Assembly: GCF_900091525.1 (NCBI RefSeq)
Contig: NZ_FMCU01000018.1
Coordinates: 62,001 to 126,000, forward strand
From: Micromonospora matsumotoense
GTDB lineage: Bacteria; Actinomycetota; Actinomycetes; Mycobacteriales; Micromonosporaceae
Length of the DNA stretch: 64,000 nucleotides
Direction: 5' to 3'
In this document: positions 8,752 to 17,304 of the stretch, in pieces
Layout: every line of letters begins with the position of its first letter
Position numbering within the stretch: the stretch's first letter is position 1
Made by a program: the position numbers and the translations under genes
Notes under the pieces: generated by a model
Seen by the model: the letters and a program-made list of their open reading frames with translations, nothing else
What the model was told of the DNA's origin: nothing
The model's database searches: none

Positions 8752-9528
8752 TCAGCCGTGCGTGGTGATGCCGCCGTCGACCGGGATCACCGCGCCGGTC
8801 AGGTAGGCCCCGGCCCGCGACGACAGGTAGATCGCCGCGCCGGCCATGTCCTCCGGCCGGCCGATCCGGCCGAGCGGCACCTGCTGCGCGATCGCCGCCC
8901 GGGACGTCGGGTCGCCCAGGGCGAAGGCCATCATCTTGCTCTCGAACGGGCCGGGGGCGATTGCGTTGACCGTGATCCGCTCGGCGGCGAGTTGGTGGGC
9001 GAGGCTGCGGGTCAGCATGTGCACCGCCGCCTTCGTCGCGGAGTACGCGTACACCTCCATCGTCGGCACCCGGAGGCCGTCGATCGAGCCGATGTTGATC
9101 ACGCGGGCCGGATCGTCGTCGCTGGCCGCGGCGCGTAGCACCGGCAGCAGTGCGGTGGTGAGCCGGAACACCGCCTTCACGTTGACCGCCCACAGCTTGT
9201 CGAACGCCGCACCCGGGTACGACTCCAGCGGCGCACCCCAGGTCGCGCCCGCGTTGTTGACCAGCACGTCGAGCCGGTCGTACCGCTCACGGACGGCGGC
9301 GGCGAGGGCCTCGGCACCCGCGTCGTCACTCAGGTCGGCGGGAATCGCCTCGCAGCGCCCCTCGGCGGACAGCTCCTTGGCCACCGCCGCGCACACGTCG
9401 GCCTTGCGGGACGAGATGATCACGGTGGCCCCGGCCCGGACGAAGCCCCGGGCGATCATCAACCCGATCCCCCGGGAGCCCCCGGTGACCAGGACCGTCT
9501 TGCCGTCGACCGAGAACAGATCCGTCAT
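8752..9528 (-). CDS. SDR-family oxidoreductase
   Basis: 258 residues. Classical short-chain dehydrogenase/reductase: TGGSRGIG (15-22) binds NAD(P), NNAG (91-94), INIGS with Ser148, and YSATK with Tyr162 and Lys166 as the catalytic pair. It ends with PVDGGITTHG. Arg at position 41 after IISSR suggests NADPH preference. Substrate unknown; the pattern is like RhlG/gluconate 5-dehydrogenase-type members. ATG at 9528 is chosen because GAGG lies 5 bases upstream and the Rossmann fold begins directly after; longer in-frame starts give only low-complexity residues. Confidence 0.88.
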   Translation of the reverse strand: MTDLFSVDGKTVLVTGGSRGIGLMIARGFVRAGATVIISSRKADVCAAVAKELSAEGRCEAIPADLSDDAGAEALAAAVRERYDRLDVLVNNAGATWGAPLESYPGAAFDKLWAVNVKAVFRLTTALLPVLRAAASDDDPARVINIGSIDGLRVPTMEVYAYSATKAAVHMLTRSLAHQLAAERITVNAIAPGPFESKMMAFALGDPTSRAAIAQQVPLGRIGRPEDMAGAAIYLSSRAGAYLTGAVIPVDGGITTHG

Positions 9529-9656
9529 GAGCACCTCATCGCACGTCGCGGTCCTTACCGATCGGTAACGTAGCCCGGCCCCGCCGACCGGACAACCCCA
9601 CGACATTCGACCCGCCGGCCCGCGCCACCCCGGCCGCGCGACCACCGCCGCCGCTA

Positions 9657-9741
9657 CCACGCCCCGGGACACTGCCCGCACCACCCCGGCCCGCGACCGC
9701 CGCTGCCACGCCCCGGGACACTGCCCGCACCACCCGGGCCC
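9657..9741. repeat. direct repeat of about 49-bp period in the SDR-AraC gap
   Basis: The 315-base region between the divergent SDR (9528) and AraC (9844) genes holds two copies of CCACGCCCCGGGACACTGCC (9657-9676 and 9706-9725), each continuing into CGCACCACCC. The period is 49 bases and the copies are nearly perfect. I see no gene in the gap; it should also contain both promoters. Confidence 0.65.
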
Positions 9742-9843
9742 ATTCACCAACGGGTGCGCCGGGGACGCGCCGCGAGCCGGGAGCGCGACAGCGTCCCGTC
9801 GCCGGGATGCGACCGGAGCCGTCCCCGGTTACGGTCGAAGACG

Positions 9844-10758
9844 ATGGTCCCTTCCGGTCAGCTCCCCCCGGCAACCCGTCCCGACCTGCCCCGCCCCGAG
9901 ATCGACATCCTGGAGCTGGGCGACCTCACCCCCGGCACCGGCCCATCCCGGCCGGTCCTGCTCGACAGCGATCTGCTCGTCCTGGTCAGCGGCGGGCACG
10001 GCACCGTCGAGCTGGATTTCCGCGCGCTGCCCTGCCGACCCGGCACCCTGCTGCGGGCCGAGCCCGGCCAGGTGCTGCGCTGCCCCGCGCGGCTCGACGC
10101 GAGCGTGCTCCGCTGGCACGCCGACGCGCTGCACGGTCTGGACGTCGACCCCGACGCGGTGCCGCAGCACTACCAGCTGACCGGTGAGGACGAGGACGCC
10201 GTCATCAACGAGGTATCCCAGCTCGTGGTGGACCACCGCCGGCACCGGGACGACCCGGCCGCCCGCGCCCTGCTCCGGCACCAGCTCGCCGTGCTGCTCA
10301 TCCGGCTGGCCCTGCTGCCCGGCGCCCGCGACGCCGGTCGGGCACCCGACGACACCGATCCGCAGCGGACCGAGGTGGTCACGTTCCACCGCTTCTGCCG
10401 GGAGGTGGAGGCGGGTTACCCGGACACCCGCCGGGTGGAGGACTATGCGGCCCGGTTGGGCTGCTCGGTGCGTACCCTGACCAGGGCCTGTCTGGCGGTG
10501 ACCGGGCGCAGCGCCAAGCAGGTGGTCGACGAGCGGGTCGCGCTCCAGGCCCGCCGGCTGCTCGCCGCCACCGACGAGCCGGTGGCCCGGATCGGTCGCC
10601 AGCTCGGCTTCCCCGAGCCGACCAACTTCGGCCGGTTCTTCACCCGGGAGGTGGGGGTGAGCCCGGGTGCGTTCCGGGCCGCCCGGGGCCGGTCAGTGCA
10701 ACGGATTGTCCGGCCAGGTCGACCCGGCGACCCCTCGATCCCCGCCGGGCAGGCATGA
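9844..10758 (+). CDS. AraC-family transcriptional regulator
   Basis: 304 residues from ATG 9844; the frame is open further upstream but the extra residues are low complexity. The N-terminal half looks like a cupin-type AraC sensing domain (SGGHGTVELDFRALPCRPGT). The C-terminal third carries the two AraC helix-turn-helix units: VEDYAARLGCSVRTLTRACL and RIGRQLGFPEPTNFGRFFTR, then the family end GVSPGAFRA. It is divergent from the SDR gene, a plausible target, and 7 bases upstream of the Rrf2 gene. Confidence 0.85.
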   Translation: MVPSGQLPPATRPDLPRPEIDILELGDLTPGTGPSRPVLLDSDLLVLVSGGHGTVELDFRALPCRPGTLLRAEPGQVLRCPARLDASVLRWHADALHGLDVDPDAVPQHYQLTGEDEDAVINEVSQLVVDHRRHRDDPAARALLRHQLAVLLIRLALLPGARDAGRAPDDTDPQRTEVVTFHRFCREVEAGYPDTRRVEDYAARLGCSVRTLTRACLAVTGRSAKQVVDERVALQARRLLAATDEPVARIGRQLGFPEPTNFGRFFTREVGVSPGAFRAARGRSVQRIVRPGRPGDPSIPAGQA

Positions 10759-10765
10759 TGGCAGT

Positions 10766-11221
10766 GTGCAGATCTCCGCGCGCGGCGACTATGCGGTCCG
10801 AGCGGCCCTGAGCCTGGCCACCGCCTACCCCTCCCTGCTCTCCACCCAGGCGATCGCCAGCGAGCAGGACATGCCGCGCAAGTTCCTCGAAGCTGTCCTG
10901 GCCGACCTGCGTCGGGCCGGCGTGGTCCGGGCGCAGCGCGGCGCGGAGGGTGGTTACACCCTGGCCCGGTCACCGCGCGAGGTGACCGTCGGGGCGATCC
11001 TGCGCGCCGTCGAGGGTCCGTTGGCCGGGGTACGCGGGCTGCGCCCCGAGGAGACCCGCTACGAGGGCTCGGCGGAGAACCTTCCCCGGCTCTGGGTGGC
11101 CGTCCGCGCCGCCGTCCGGCAGGTGCTGGACGAGGTGAGCCTCGCCGAGGTGGTCAGCGGCCGGCTCCCGATGCACGTGCGGCGGCTGACCACCCTGCCC
11201 GACGCGTGGGAGCCGCGCTGA
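10766..11221 (+). CDS. Rrf2-family transcriptional regulator without Fe-S cysteines
   Basis: 151 residues from GTG at 10766 (QISARGDYAVRAALSLATAY, the usual Rrf2 opening). The winged helix follows (MPRKFLEAVLADLRRAGVV, GAEGGYTLAR). No cysteine is present anywhere, so it cannot ligate a 2Fe-2S cluster like IscR or NsrR and resembles the CymR type, known to sense sulfur status through a protein partner. It ends one base before the 3' end of the convergent organosulfur operon, so a role in sulfur control is plausible but inferred from position only. Confidence 0.85.
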   Translation: MQISARGDYAVRAALSLATAYPSLLSTQAIASEQDMPRKFLEAVLADLRRAGVVRAQRGAEGGYTLARSPREVTVGAILRAVEGPLAGVRGLRPEETRYEGSAENLPRLWVAVRAAVRQVLDEVSLAEVVSGRLPMHVRRLTTLPDAWEPR

Positions 11222-11222
11222 G

Positions 11223-11978
11223 TCACACCGTCCGGATCACCTCCTCGGCGGTGAGCCGGGGCAGCCGGTCCTGCCAGGCGTCCGGCCCGGGACGGCCGAT
11301 GTTCACCAGCAGCAGCGCCTCGTCTCGCCCCTCGGGGAAGAACTCCCGCTGCACCCCGGCCGTGTCGAAACCGGCCATCGGCCCGGCGGCCAGCCCGGCG
11401 GCGCGTACCCCGATCAGGAAGTAGCCGATCTGGAGGGTGGCGTTGAACCGGGCCTGCGCGACCCGGTCCGCCCGGTCGGCCAGCCACTCCCGCGCCTGCG
11501 GCCGGTGCGGGAACAACTCCGGCAGCCGCTCGTGGAAGTCGACGTCGGCGGTGAGCACCGCCACCAGGGGCGCGTCGGCCGTCTTGGCCCGGTTGCCGCC
11601 CGACACGTACGGCAGCAGCCGGTTCCGGGACGCCGCCGAGCGCAGCAGCAACACCCGCAGCGGCTGACCGTTGAGCGCGGTCGGGCCGTACCGGATCAGG
11701 TCGTGGATGGCGGTGACCTGCGCGTCGTCGACCGGTTCGGCGGTGAACGTGTTGGCCGTGCGGGCCGCCCGGAACAGCAGGTCCTGGGCGGCCGGGTCGA
11801 GGACGAGCGGGGACCCGACGGCGTCCGAGCCGGCCGTGGCACCGCCCTCCCCACCACCAGCACGAGCCTCCCCACCAGCGGGACCGCCCTGCACGCCAGC
11901 GGCACGAACCTCCCGGCGAGCGGGACCGCCGGTCACGCCAGCGGCACGCGTCGCCCGGCCGGCGGGACCGCCGGTCAC
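11223..11978 (-). CDS. nitroreductase-family protein (RutE/malonic semialdehyde reductase-like)
   Basis: 251 residues. After a variable N-terminus the FMN-dependent nitroreductase fold is clear: FRAARTANTFTAEPVDDAQV, IRYGPTALNGQPLRVLLLRS, ARFNATLQIGYFLIGVRAAG, and LLLVNIGRPGPDAW. The pattern with SGGNRAKTADAPL resembles RutE-type reductases. GTG at 11978 overlaps the flavin-reductase stop as GTGA and is in frame, indicating coupling. The first 45 residues are three tandem 14-residue units (VTGGPAGRATRAAG, VTGGPARREVRAAG, VQGGPAGGEARAGG), encoded by a 42-base DNA repeat; they lie outside the conserved fold. Last gene of the sulfur operon. Confidence 0.85.
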   Translation of the reverse strand: MTGGPAGRATRAAGVTGGPARREVRAAGVQGGPAGGEARAGGGEGGATAGSDAVGSPLVLDPAAQDLLFRAARTANTFTAEPVDDAQVTAIHDLIRYGPTALNGQPLRVLLLRSAASRNRLLPYVSGGNRAKTADAPLVAVLTADVDFHERLPELFPHRPQAREWLADRADRVAQARFNATLQIGYFLIGVRAAGLAAGPMAGFDTAGVQREFFPEGRDEALLLVNIGRPGPDAWQDRLPRLTAEEVIRTV

Positions 11979-12631
11979 GCCGGCACCTGCGGCCCGGGGG
12001 TGGTGTAGCCGCCCCGGTGGTGGACCAGCGGATCGCCGTCGACGCCCGGACCGAGCGCCACCGGTGCGGCGATGACCAGGGTGTGGTCGCCGGCCGGGAC
12101 CCGCTGCACCACCCGGCACAGCAGCCGGGCCAGCACCCCGTCGAGCAGCGGCACCCCGAACGGCCCGGTCGTCCAGGCCCCGTGCGCGGCGAACCGGTCG
12201 ATGCCGCTGCTGGCGAAGATCCGGGCCACCTCGGTCTGGTCGGCGGCGAGCAGGTGCACCGCGACGTGCCGGGCGCGGGCCAGCACCGGCCAGCTCGACG
12301 AGGCGACGCCGAGGCAGAACGACACCAGCGGCGGGTCCAGCGACACCGACGTGAACGAGGTGGCGGTGAAGCCGGCCCGGATCGGCGCGACGTCCCGGCC
12401 GGGTCGGGCCGGGTGGGGACGGCGGGCGACGGCGGTGACCACGGTGACCGTGCTGGCCTGCCGACGCAGCAGGCCACGGAACAGGTCGGCGTCGACGGGC
12501 AGCAGGTCGCCGGAGTGTTCCGTCAGCTCGGAACCGAACAGGTCGGGGTCGACGGGCAACCGGTCGACGGGGTGTTCCCGCAGGTCGGAGTCGTACCGGA
12601 GCGGGTCGACCGGGCGGTCCACGGTGGTCAT
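11975..12631 (-). CDS. flavin reductase family protein
   Basis: 218 residues. Conserved flavin reductase (Flavin_Reduct) features: RRQASTVTVVTAV, GFTATSFTSVSLDPPLVSFC, FASSGIDRFA, and the end HHRGGYTTPG. It should supply reduced FMN to the neighbouring LLM monooxygenase. ATG at 12631 overlaps the LLM stop as ATGA. An N-terminal extension of about 50 residues carries an imperfect duplication (LPVDPDLFGSELTEHSGDL and LPVDADLFRGLLRR), unusual for the family. Confidence 0.88.
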   Translation of the reverse strand: MTTVDRPVDPLRYDSDLREHPVDRLPVDPDLFGSELTEHSGDLLPVDADLFRGLLRRQASTVTVVTAVARRPHPARPGRDVAPIRAGFTATSFTSVSLDPPLVSFCLGVASSSWPVLARARHVAVHLLAADQTEVARIFASSGIDRFAAHGAWTTGPFGVPLLDGVLARLLCRVVQRVPAGDHTLVIAAPVALGPGVDGDPLVHHRGGYTTPGPQVPA

Positions 12632-13965
12632 GCGGTCACCAGCTCCCGGTCGGCGGCATAGCGGGAGACCGACCGGGGCAGTCCGTAGTGCTCGCGCAGC
12701 GTCCGGCCGGTGTACTCGTGGCGGAACAGGCCCCGGGCGCGCAGCAACGGCACCACGTGGTCGACGAAGTCGTCCAGGCCGCTGGGCAGCAGCGGCGGCA
12801 TCACGTTGAAGCCGTCGGCGGCGCCCTCGGTGAACCACAGTGCGATCTGGTCGGCGACCTGTTCGGGGGTGCCGGCCACCACCCGGTGGCCGCGTCCGCC
12901 GCCGAGCCGGCCGATCAACTGCCGGATGGTCAGCCGCTCCCGCCGGGCCAGGTCGACGACGAGCTGGTAGCGGCTCTGGTGCGACTGCACGGTGGTCGCG
13001 TCGGGCAGCTCCGGCAGCGGGCCGTCCAACGGCAGGCCGGTGAGGTCGACGCCGGTCATGCCGGACAACTGGGCGAGGGCGTGCTCGGGGACGATCAGCG
13101 CCTCCAACTCGGCGGCGAGCGCCCGCGCCTCGGCCTCGGTGCCGCCGAGCACCGGGGCGATCCCCGGCAGCACCTTCACCAGCTCCGGGTCACGGCCGGC
13201 GGCCGCCGCGGCCTGCTTCAGGGTGGCATAGAAACGCTGTCCGTCGGCGAGGGTCTGCTGGGCGGTGAAGACCGCCTCGGCGTACCGGCCGGCGAAGTCG
13301 ACGCCGTCCGGGGAGGAGCCGGCCTGCACCAGCAGGGGCCGGCCCTGGGGCGGGCGCGGGGTGTTCAGCGGGCCGCGCACCCGGAACCGTTCACCGGTGT
13401 GGCCGATCTCGTGCACCCGGTCGGTGTCGGCGAAGATCCCGGCGGCCGGGTCGACGACCAGTGCGTCGTCCTCCCAGCTGTCCCAGAGCTTCAGCGTCAC
13501 ATCGACGAACTCGGCGGCCCGCCGGTACCGGTCGGCGTGCGCCGGGTGGTCGTCTAGGTGGAAGTTCCAGGCCTCCCGTGCCTGGGCGGAGGTGACGATG
13601 TTCCAACCGGCCCGGCCGCCGCTGAGGTGGTCCAGCGAGGCGAACGCGCGGGCGGTGTGGAACGGCTCGTGGTAGCTGGTGGACACGGTGGCGATCAGAC
13701 CGACGTGGTCGGTGACGGTGGCCAGCGCGGCGAGCAGGGTCAGCGGCTCGAAGACGGCCTGGATGTTGTGCCGGACGGCCGGGCCGACGGCCAGCGAGTC
13801 GGCGAGGAAGACCGAGTCGAGGGTGCCCCGCTCGGCGGTACGGGCCAACTCCTGGAAGTGCCGCAGGTCGGTGACCCGACGCGGGTCGGTACGCGGATGC
13901 CGCCAGGCCGCCTCGTGGTGGCCGACGCCCATCAGGAAGGCGTTGAGGTGCAGGGTACGAGTCAT
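12628..13965 (-). CDS. LLM-class flavin-dependent monooxygenase (NtaA/SnaA/DszA type)
   Basis: 445 residues, full length for the NtaA/SnaA/SoxA(DszA) branch. Visible are LNAFLMGVGHHEAAWRHP, DSVFLADSLAV, GWNIVTSAQAREAWNF and GRPLLVQAGSSPDGVDFAGR, all typical. These enzymes use FMNH2 from a partner reductase to cleave C-S or C-N bonds in nitrilotriacetate, dibenzothiophene sulfone or sulfonates. The neighbouring ABC importer and leader peptide point to a sulfur source. ATG 13965 is 11 bases after the permease stop; the overlap with the flavin reductase gene is 4 bases. Confidence 0.9.
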   Translation of the reverse strand: MTRTLHLNAFLMGVGHHEAAWRHPRTDPRRVTDLRHFQELARTAERGTLDSVFLADSLAVGPAVRHNIQAVFEPLTLLAALATVTDHVGLIATVSTSYHEPFHTARAFASLDHLSGGRAGWNIVTSAQAREAWNFHLDDHPAHADRYRRAAEFVDVTLKLWDSWEDDALVVDPAAGIFADTDRVHEIGHTGERFRVRGPLNTPRPPQGRPLLVQAGSSPDGVDFAGRYAEAVFTAQQTLADGQRFYATLKQAAAAAGRDPELVKVLPGIAPVLGGTEAEARALAAELEALIVPEHALAQLSGMTGVDLTGLPLDGPLPELPDATTVQSHQSRYQLVVDLARRERLTIRQLIGRLGGGRGHRVVAGTPEQVADQIALWFTEGAADGFNVMPPLLPSGLDDFVDHVVPLLRARGLFRHEYTGRTLREHYGLPRSVSRYAADRELVTA

Positions 13966-13976
13966 GGGGAGCTGTC

Positions 13977-14837
13977 CTATCCGGCGGTGACGTCGACGCG
14001 CCAGGTGGAGAAGCGGCGTTCGACGACGACGAGGAGCTGGTTGACGACCAGCCCGATGGCGGAGATGGTGATGATTCCGGCGTACATGTCGGGGATGGCG
14101 AAGTTGTACTGGGCGTAGTTGATGAGGTAGCCCAACCCGGCCTTGGCGCCGACCATCTCGGCGGCGACGAGCACCAGGATCGAGTAGGCCCCGGCGAGCC
14201 GGATGCCGGTGAAGACGGTCGGCACCGCCGCCGGCAGGATCACCTTCTGGAACAGCCGCAGGTGGTTCAGGCCCATCGACCGGGCCGAGCGCACCAGCAG
14301 CGGGTCGACGCCCTTCACCCCGGCGATGGTGTTCAGCAGGATCGGCCAGGAGCAGGCGTAGACCACCAGGGCGATCTTGGAGGTCTCCCCCAACCCGAGG
14401 ATCAGCACGAAGACCGGCAGCAGGGCCAACGCGGCGGTGTTGCGGAACACCTCCAGCAGCGGGCTGAGCAGTTCCGCCAGCGGCCGGTACCAGCCGATCA
14501 GCAGCCCGAGCGGGATGGCGGCGAGCACCGCCAGGCCGAGCCCGGTCAGCGACCGGGTGAGGCTGGCCCCGACGTGGTCGGCGAGTTGACCGCTGGTCAA
14601 CAGCGCCCACCAGGCGACGAGCACCTCCGACAGGGGCGGCAGGAAGACCCGGTCGACCAGCCCGGCCCGGGGTGCGGTCTCCCAGATCGCGGCCAGCGCC
14701 AGCAGCGCGGCGGTGCGGTGCAGCACCCGCCCGCCGAGGCCGGCGAGCCGGGCGGGCAGCCCCGGCGCGACAGCCGCCGCGAGGGGCACGGCGGGCGGCG
14801 CGGCCAGCCGGGCGGGACGTTCGGCGATGTCAACCAA
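13977..14837 (-). CDS. SsuC/TauC-type ABC transporter permease
   Basis: 286 residues with about six transmembrane helices (LLALAAIWETAP, GLGLAVLAAIPLGLLIGWYR, ALALLPVFVLILGLGE, SILVLVAAEMVG, IITISAIGLVVNQLL). It has the EAA-like loop SARSMGLNHLRLFQKVILPA that contacts the ATPase. TTG at 14837 is chosen: GAGGAG lies 7 bases upstream and it overlaps the ATPase stop by 8 bases (TTGGTTGA). The long open frame further upstream is only the shadow of the ATPase tail. Family members import sulfonates, taurine or nitrate; the operon supports sulfonates. Confidence 0.88.
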   Translation of the reverse strand: MVDIAERPARLAAPPAVPLAAAVAPGLPARLAGLGGRVLHRTAALLALAAIWETAPRAGLVDRVFLPPLSEVLVAWWALLTSGQLADHVGASLTRSLTGLGLAVLAAIPLGLLIGWYRPLAELLSPLLEVFRNTAALALLPVFVLILGLGETSKIALVVYACSWPILLNTIAGVKGVDPLLVRSARSMGLNHLRLFQKVILPAAVPTVFTGIRLAGAYSILVLVAAEMVGAKAGLGYLINYAQYNFAIPDMYAGIITISAIGLVVNQLLVVVERRFSTWRVDVTAG

Positions 14838-15813
14838 CGCGGGCCTCCTCGGTGTGCACGGCCGCCGGCGCGGCCCGGTCCGCGCCCCCGGCCACCTCGG
14901 GGGTACGACCACCGTCAGCTCCGGTGCCGGCGGTGCGCGCCCCGGTCGGGGCGGCGGATCGACCGAGCCACCGGCGGCGGGCGGGGCGGTCGGGGCGGTC
15001 GGCCCGACGTTCGGTGGACTGGGCGGCGCGGACCTCGTCGCGCAGCAACGTCCAGATCTCGTGCCGGTGGTGCCGGAAGGCGTCGGAGGAGCGCACGTCG
15101 TCAACCGCGCCCCGGTCGCCCAGCTCGATCTCGATGACCTGCTTGATCCGCCCCGGGCGGGAGGTCATCACGGCGACCCGTCGGCCGAGGTGGACGGCCT
15201 CGTCGATGCCGTGGGTGATGAACACGATGGTCTTGCCGGTGGCCTGCCAGATCCGCACCAGCTCGTCCTGGAGCGAGTCGCGGGTCTGTGCGTCCAGCGC
15301 GGCGAACGGCTCGTCCATCAGCAGGATGTCCGGGTCGTACGCCAGGCTGCGGGCGATCGCCACCCGCTGTTTCATGCCCCCGGACAGCTCGTGCGGGTAG
15401 TGCGCGGCGAACCCGCTCAGCCCGACCAGTTCCAGGTGGTGGGCGACCAGGTCGTCGCGTTCGGCGCGGGGTACCCCCTTGGCCTCCAGTCCGAAGGCGA
15501 CGTTGCCGGCGGCGGTGCGCCAGGGCAGCAGGGCGTACTGCTGGAAGACGATGCCCCGATCCAGGCCGGGGCCGGTGACCGGGCGGCCGTCGACGAGCAC
15601 CTGACCGGAGGTGGGTCGGGACAGGCCGCCGAGCAGGTCGAGCAGGGTGGACTTGCCGCAGCCGCTGGGGCCGACGACGACCAGGAACTCGCCGGGGCGT
15701 ACCCCGAGGGTGAGCTGGTCCAGGGCGGTGACCGCGCCGGTGGGCGCACGCCGCCCGGCGCGGACGTCGAAGGTCTTGGTGACCCGGTCGAAGAGGACCT
15801 TGTCGGTGCTCAC
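14830..15813 (-). CDS. SsuB/TauB-type ABC transporter ATPase
   Basis: 327 residues. Walker A GPSGCGKST, Q-loop VFQQYALLPW, signature LSGGMKQR, Walker B ILLMDEPFAALD, and H-loop VFITHGIDEA are all intact. After residue 245 comes a basic, Arg/Ala/Gly-rich tail of about 80 residues that the family usually lacks. GTG at 15813 overlaps the binding-protein stop (GTGA). It energises the sulfonate-type importer. Confidence 0.92.
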   Translation of the reverse strand: MSTDKVLFDRVTKTFDVRAGRRAPTGAVTALDQLTLGVRPGEFLVVVGPSGCGKSTLLDLLGGLSRPTSGQVLVDGRPVTGPGLDRGIVFQQYALLPWRTAAGNVAFGLEAKGVPRAERDDLVAHHLELVGLSGFAAHYPHELSGGMKQRVAIARSLAYDPDILLMDEPFAALDAQTRDSLQDELVRIWQATGKTIVFITHGIDEAVHLGRRVAVMTSRPGRIKQVIEIELGDRGAVDDVRSSDAFRHHRHEIWTLLRDEVRAAQSTERRADRPDRPARRRWLGRSAAPTGARTAGTGADGGRTPEVAGGADRAAPAAVHTEEARVG

Positions 15814-16826
15814 GCGGCACCCCCACCGGAGGCGAACGGGTTGTAGTCGTTGGTGTAGATGTCCCCGGGCTTCGGCCGTTCGCCCTTGAGTTCACCGGCG
15901 TCGGCGAGCCAGTCGATCCAGGTGGTGAACTCCCGGTCGGTGATCAGGCCGCCCTTGCCGGCGACACCGCTGCTCTTCCAGTAGCGCACCAGGGACGGGT
16001 CCTCGTTGCGGCCCCGCTTGGCGATGATCTGCTCCAGCCGGGCCACCACGGTCTCCCGGGGCTGGGCCCGGGCCCACTCGATGGCCTGCCCGACCCCGCC
16101 GACGAAGGCCCGGACGGTCTCCGGGTTACGCCTGACGAAGTCGTCGCGGAACACGTATGCGCCGGCGCTGAACGCGCCGAGCAGTTCGTGGTCGGTGAAG
16201 ACGGTACGGACCCCGCCGTTGGCGACGGCCTTGTCGCGGATGACGCCACCGAGCACCGCGACGTCGATCTGTCGGGCGCGCAGCGACTGTTCGGTGTTGA
16301 CCGGGGGCAGCGCGACCAGCTCGACCCTGCCGATCTCGGCCGGGGTCAGTCCCCCCTGGACCAGCCAGGTCTTGAGCACCGCCTCGGCATGCGCGCCGAG
16401 GGTGTTCATGCCGACCTTGCGTCCGATCAGGTCACGCGGGCCCCTGATCGGGCTGTCCTGGCGCACGTAGTAGCCCTGGAAGGTCTGCGCGTCGGAGCCG
16501 TAGTAGCTGACCACGGCGGTGATCGGGGCCCCGGCGGCGGCGAGCTTGACGATCGCGCCGTTGAACGCGCCGCCGAAGTCGCTCTGCCCGGTGGCGGTGG
16601 CCTGGATGTCGGCCGGACCACCGGTGACGTTGCCGATCCAGTCGAGCTTCACGTCGCCGAGGTAGCCGAGGTCGGCGGCGAGTTCGGGGAGGGTGACCTG
16701 GCCGACGGAGCCCTGGTAGCGCAGGGTCGTGGTCTGTCCGGCCGCCTCGGCGTCGGTGCCGCAGGCGGCGGCGGTGAGGGTGAGCAGGGCCGCGGCGGCG
16801 GCCAGGGTACGACGGAGTGGGGACAT
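15810..16826 (-). CDS. SsuA-type ABC transporter substrate-binding lipoprotein
   Basis: 338 residues. Signal peptide MSPLRRTLAAAAALLTLTAA ends in the lipobox TAAACG, so the mature protein is anchored outside by a lipidated Cys. The body is an NMT1/SsuA-like periplasmic fold (LRYQGSVGQVTLPELAADLG, GSDAQTFQGYYVRQDSPIRG, GRKVGMNTLGAHAEAVLKTW). It should bind a sulfonate or similar small organosulfur compound. ATG 16826 has AGGAG 6 bases upstream. First structural gene of the operon, 159 bases downstream of the leader peptide. Confidence 0.88.
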   Translation of the reverse strand: MSPLRRTLAAAAALLTLTAAACGTDAEAAGQTTTLRYQGSVGQVTLPELAADLGYLGDVKLDWIGNVTGGPADIQATATGQSDFGGAFNGAIVKLAAAGAPITAVVSYYGSDAQTFQGYYVRQDSPIRGPRDLIGRKVGMNTLGAHAEAVLKTWLVQGGLTPAEIGRVELVALPPVNTEQSLRARQIDVAVLGGVIRDKAVANGGVRTVFTDHELLGAFSAGAYVFRDDFVRRNPETVRAFVGGVGQAIEWARAQPRETVVARLEQIIAKRGRNEDPSLVRYWKSSGVAGKGGLITDREFTTWIDWLADAGELKGERPKPGDIYTNDYNPFASGGGAA

Positions 16827-16985
16827 GGATGTCTCCTGATCTGGTGCACGGAAGGGGCCGCGCGGCGCGCGGAGGTGCGCCGCAGCACCCGGCGTCGGGC
16901 CGTCGTGGGCCGGGCCGGTCGGTACGGCGGTGCGGGTGAACGGCGGTGCGAGGGAGGAGGTGACGGGACGCGGACGGGCGTCAGC

Positions 16986-17063
16986 TCAACAGAGCGCGCT
17001 CGCGTGCCGGACCAGGTCGACGTGCACGCGAGCGGTGAGGTGGAGCTCGTCCCGCTGCGACAT
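16986..17063 (-). promoter_or_regulatory. putative cysteine-responsive leader peptide (25 codons)
   Basis: A short frame from ATG 17063 encodes 25 residues ending RVHVDLVRHASALC and a stop. The HVDLxRxxSALC ending matches a family of actinobacterial leader peptides found ahead of sulfur-assimilation and sulfonate-uptake genes. There, stalling at the terminal Cys codon is thought to act as an attenuator. It lies 159 bases upstream of the binding-protein gene. The region between is GC-rich, with a small hairpin (GGTGC/GCACC near 16874-16889). Function is inferred; the peptide match and position are what I see. Confidence 0.75.
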
Positions 17064-17304
17064 GCGCTCATGCTGCCGGCCCCGGCCCGACCAGGTCAAC
17101 GATCTTCCACAACATGAGACATCCATCGCCCGCGTTGTTTCATACCGCCTCCACCTGCGTTTACCGCTCCGCAACACCTACCGGTTGAATAGAGATTGCC
17201 GACACCGTCCAGCTCGGACCGGAGCAGGTTTCAGATTTCGTGGATGCGGGCATCTATCAGGCCGAGACGGCAGCGACGACAGGGAACGCGAAGGGAGCGC
17301 CACG

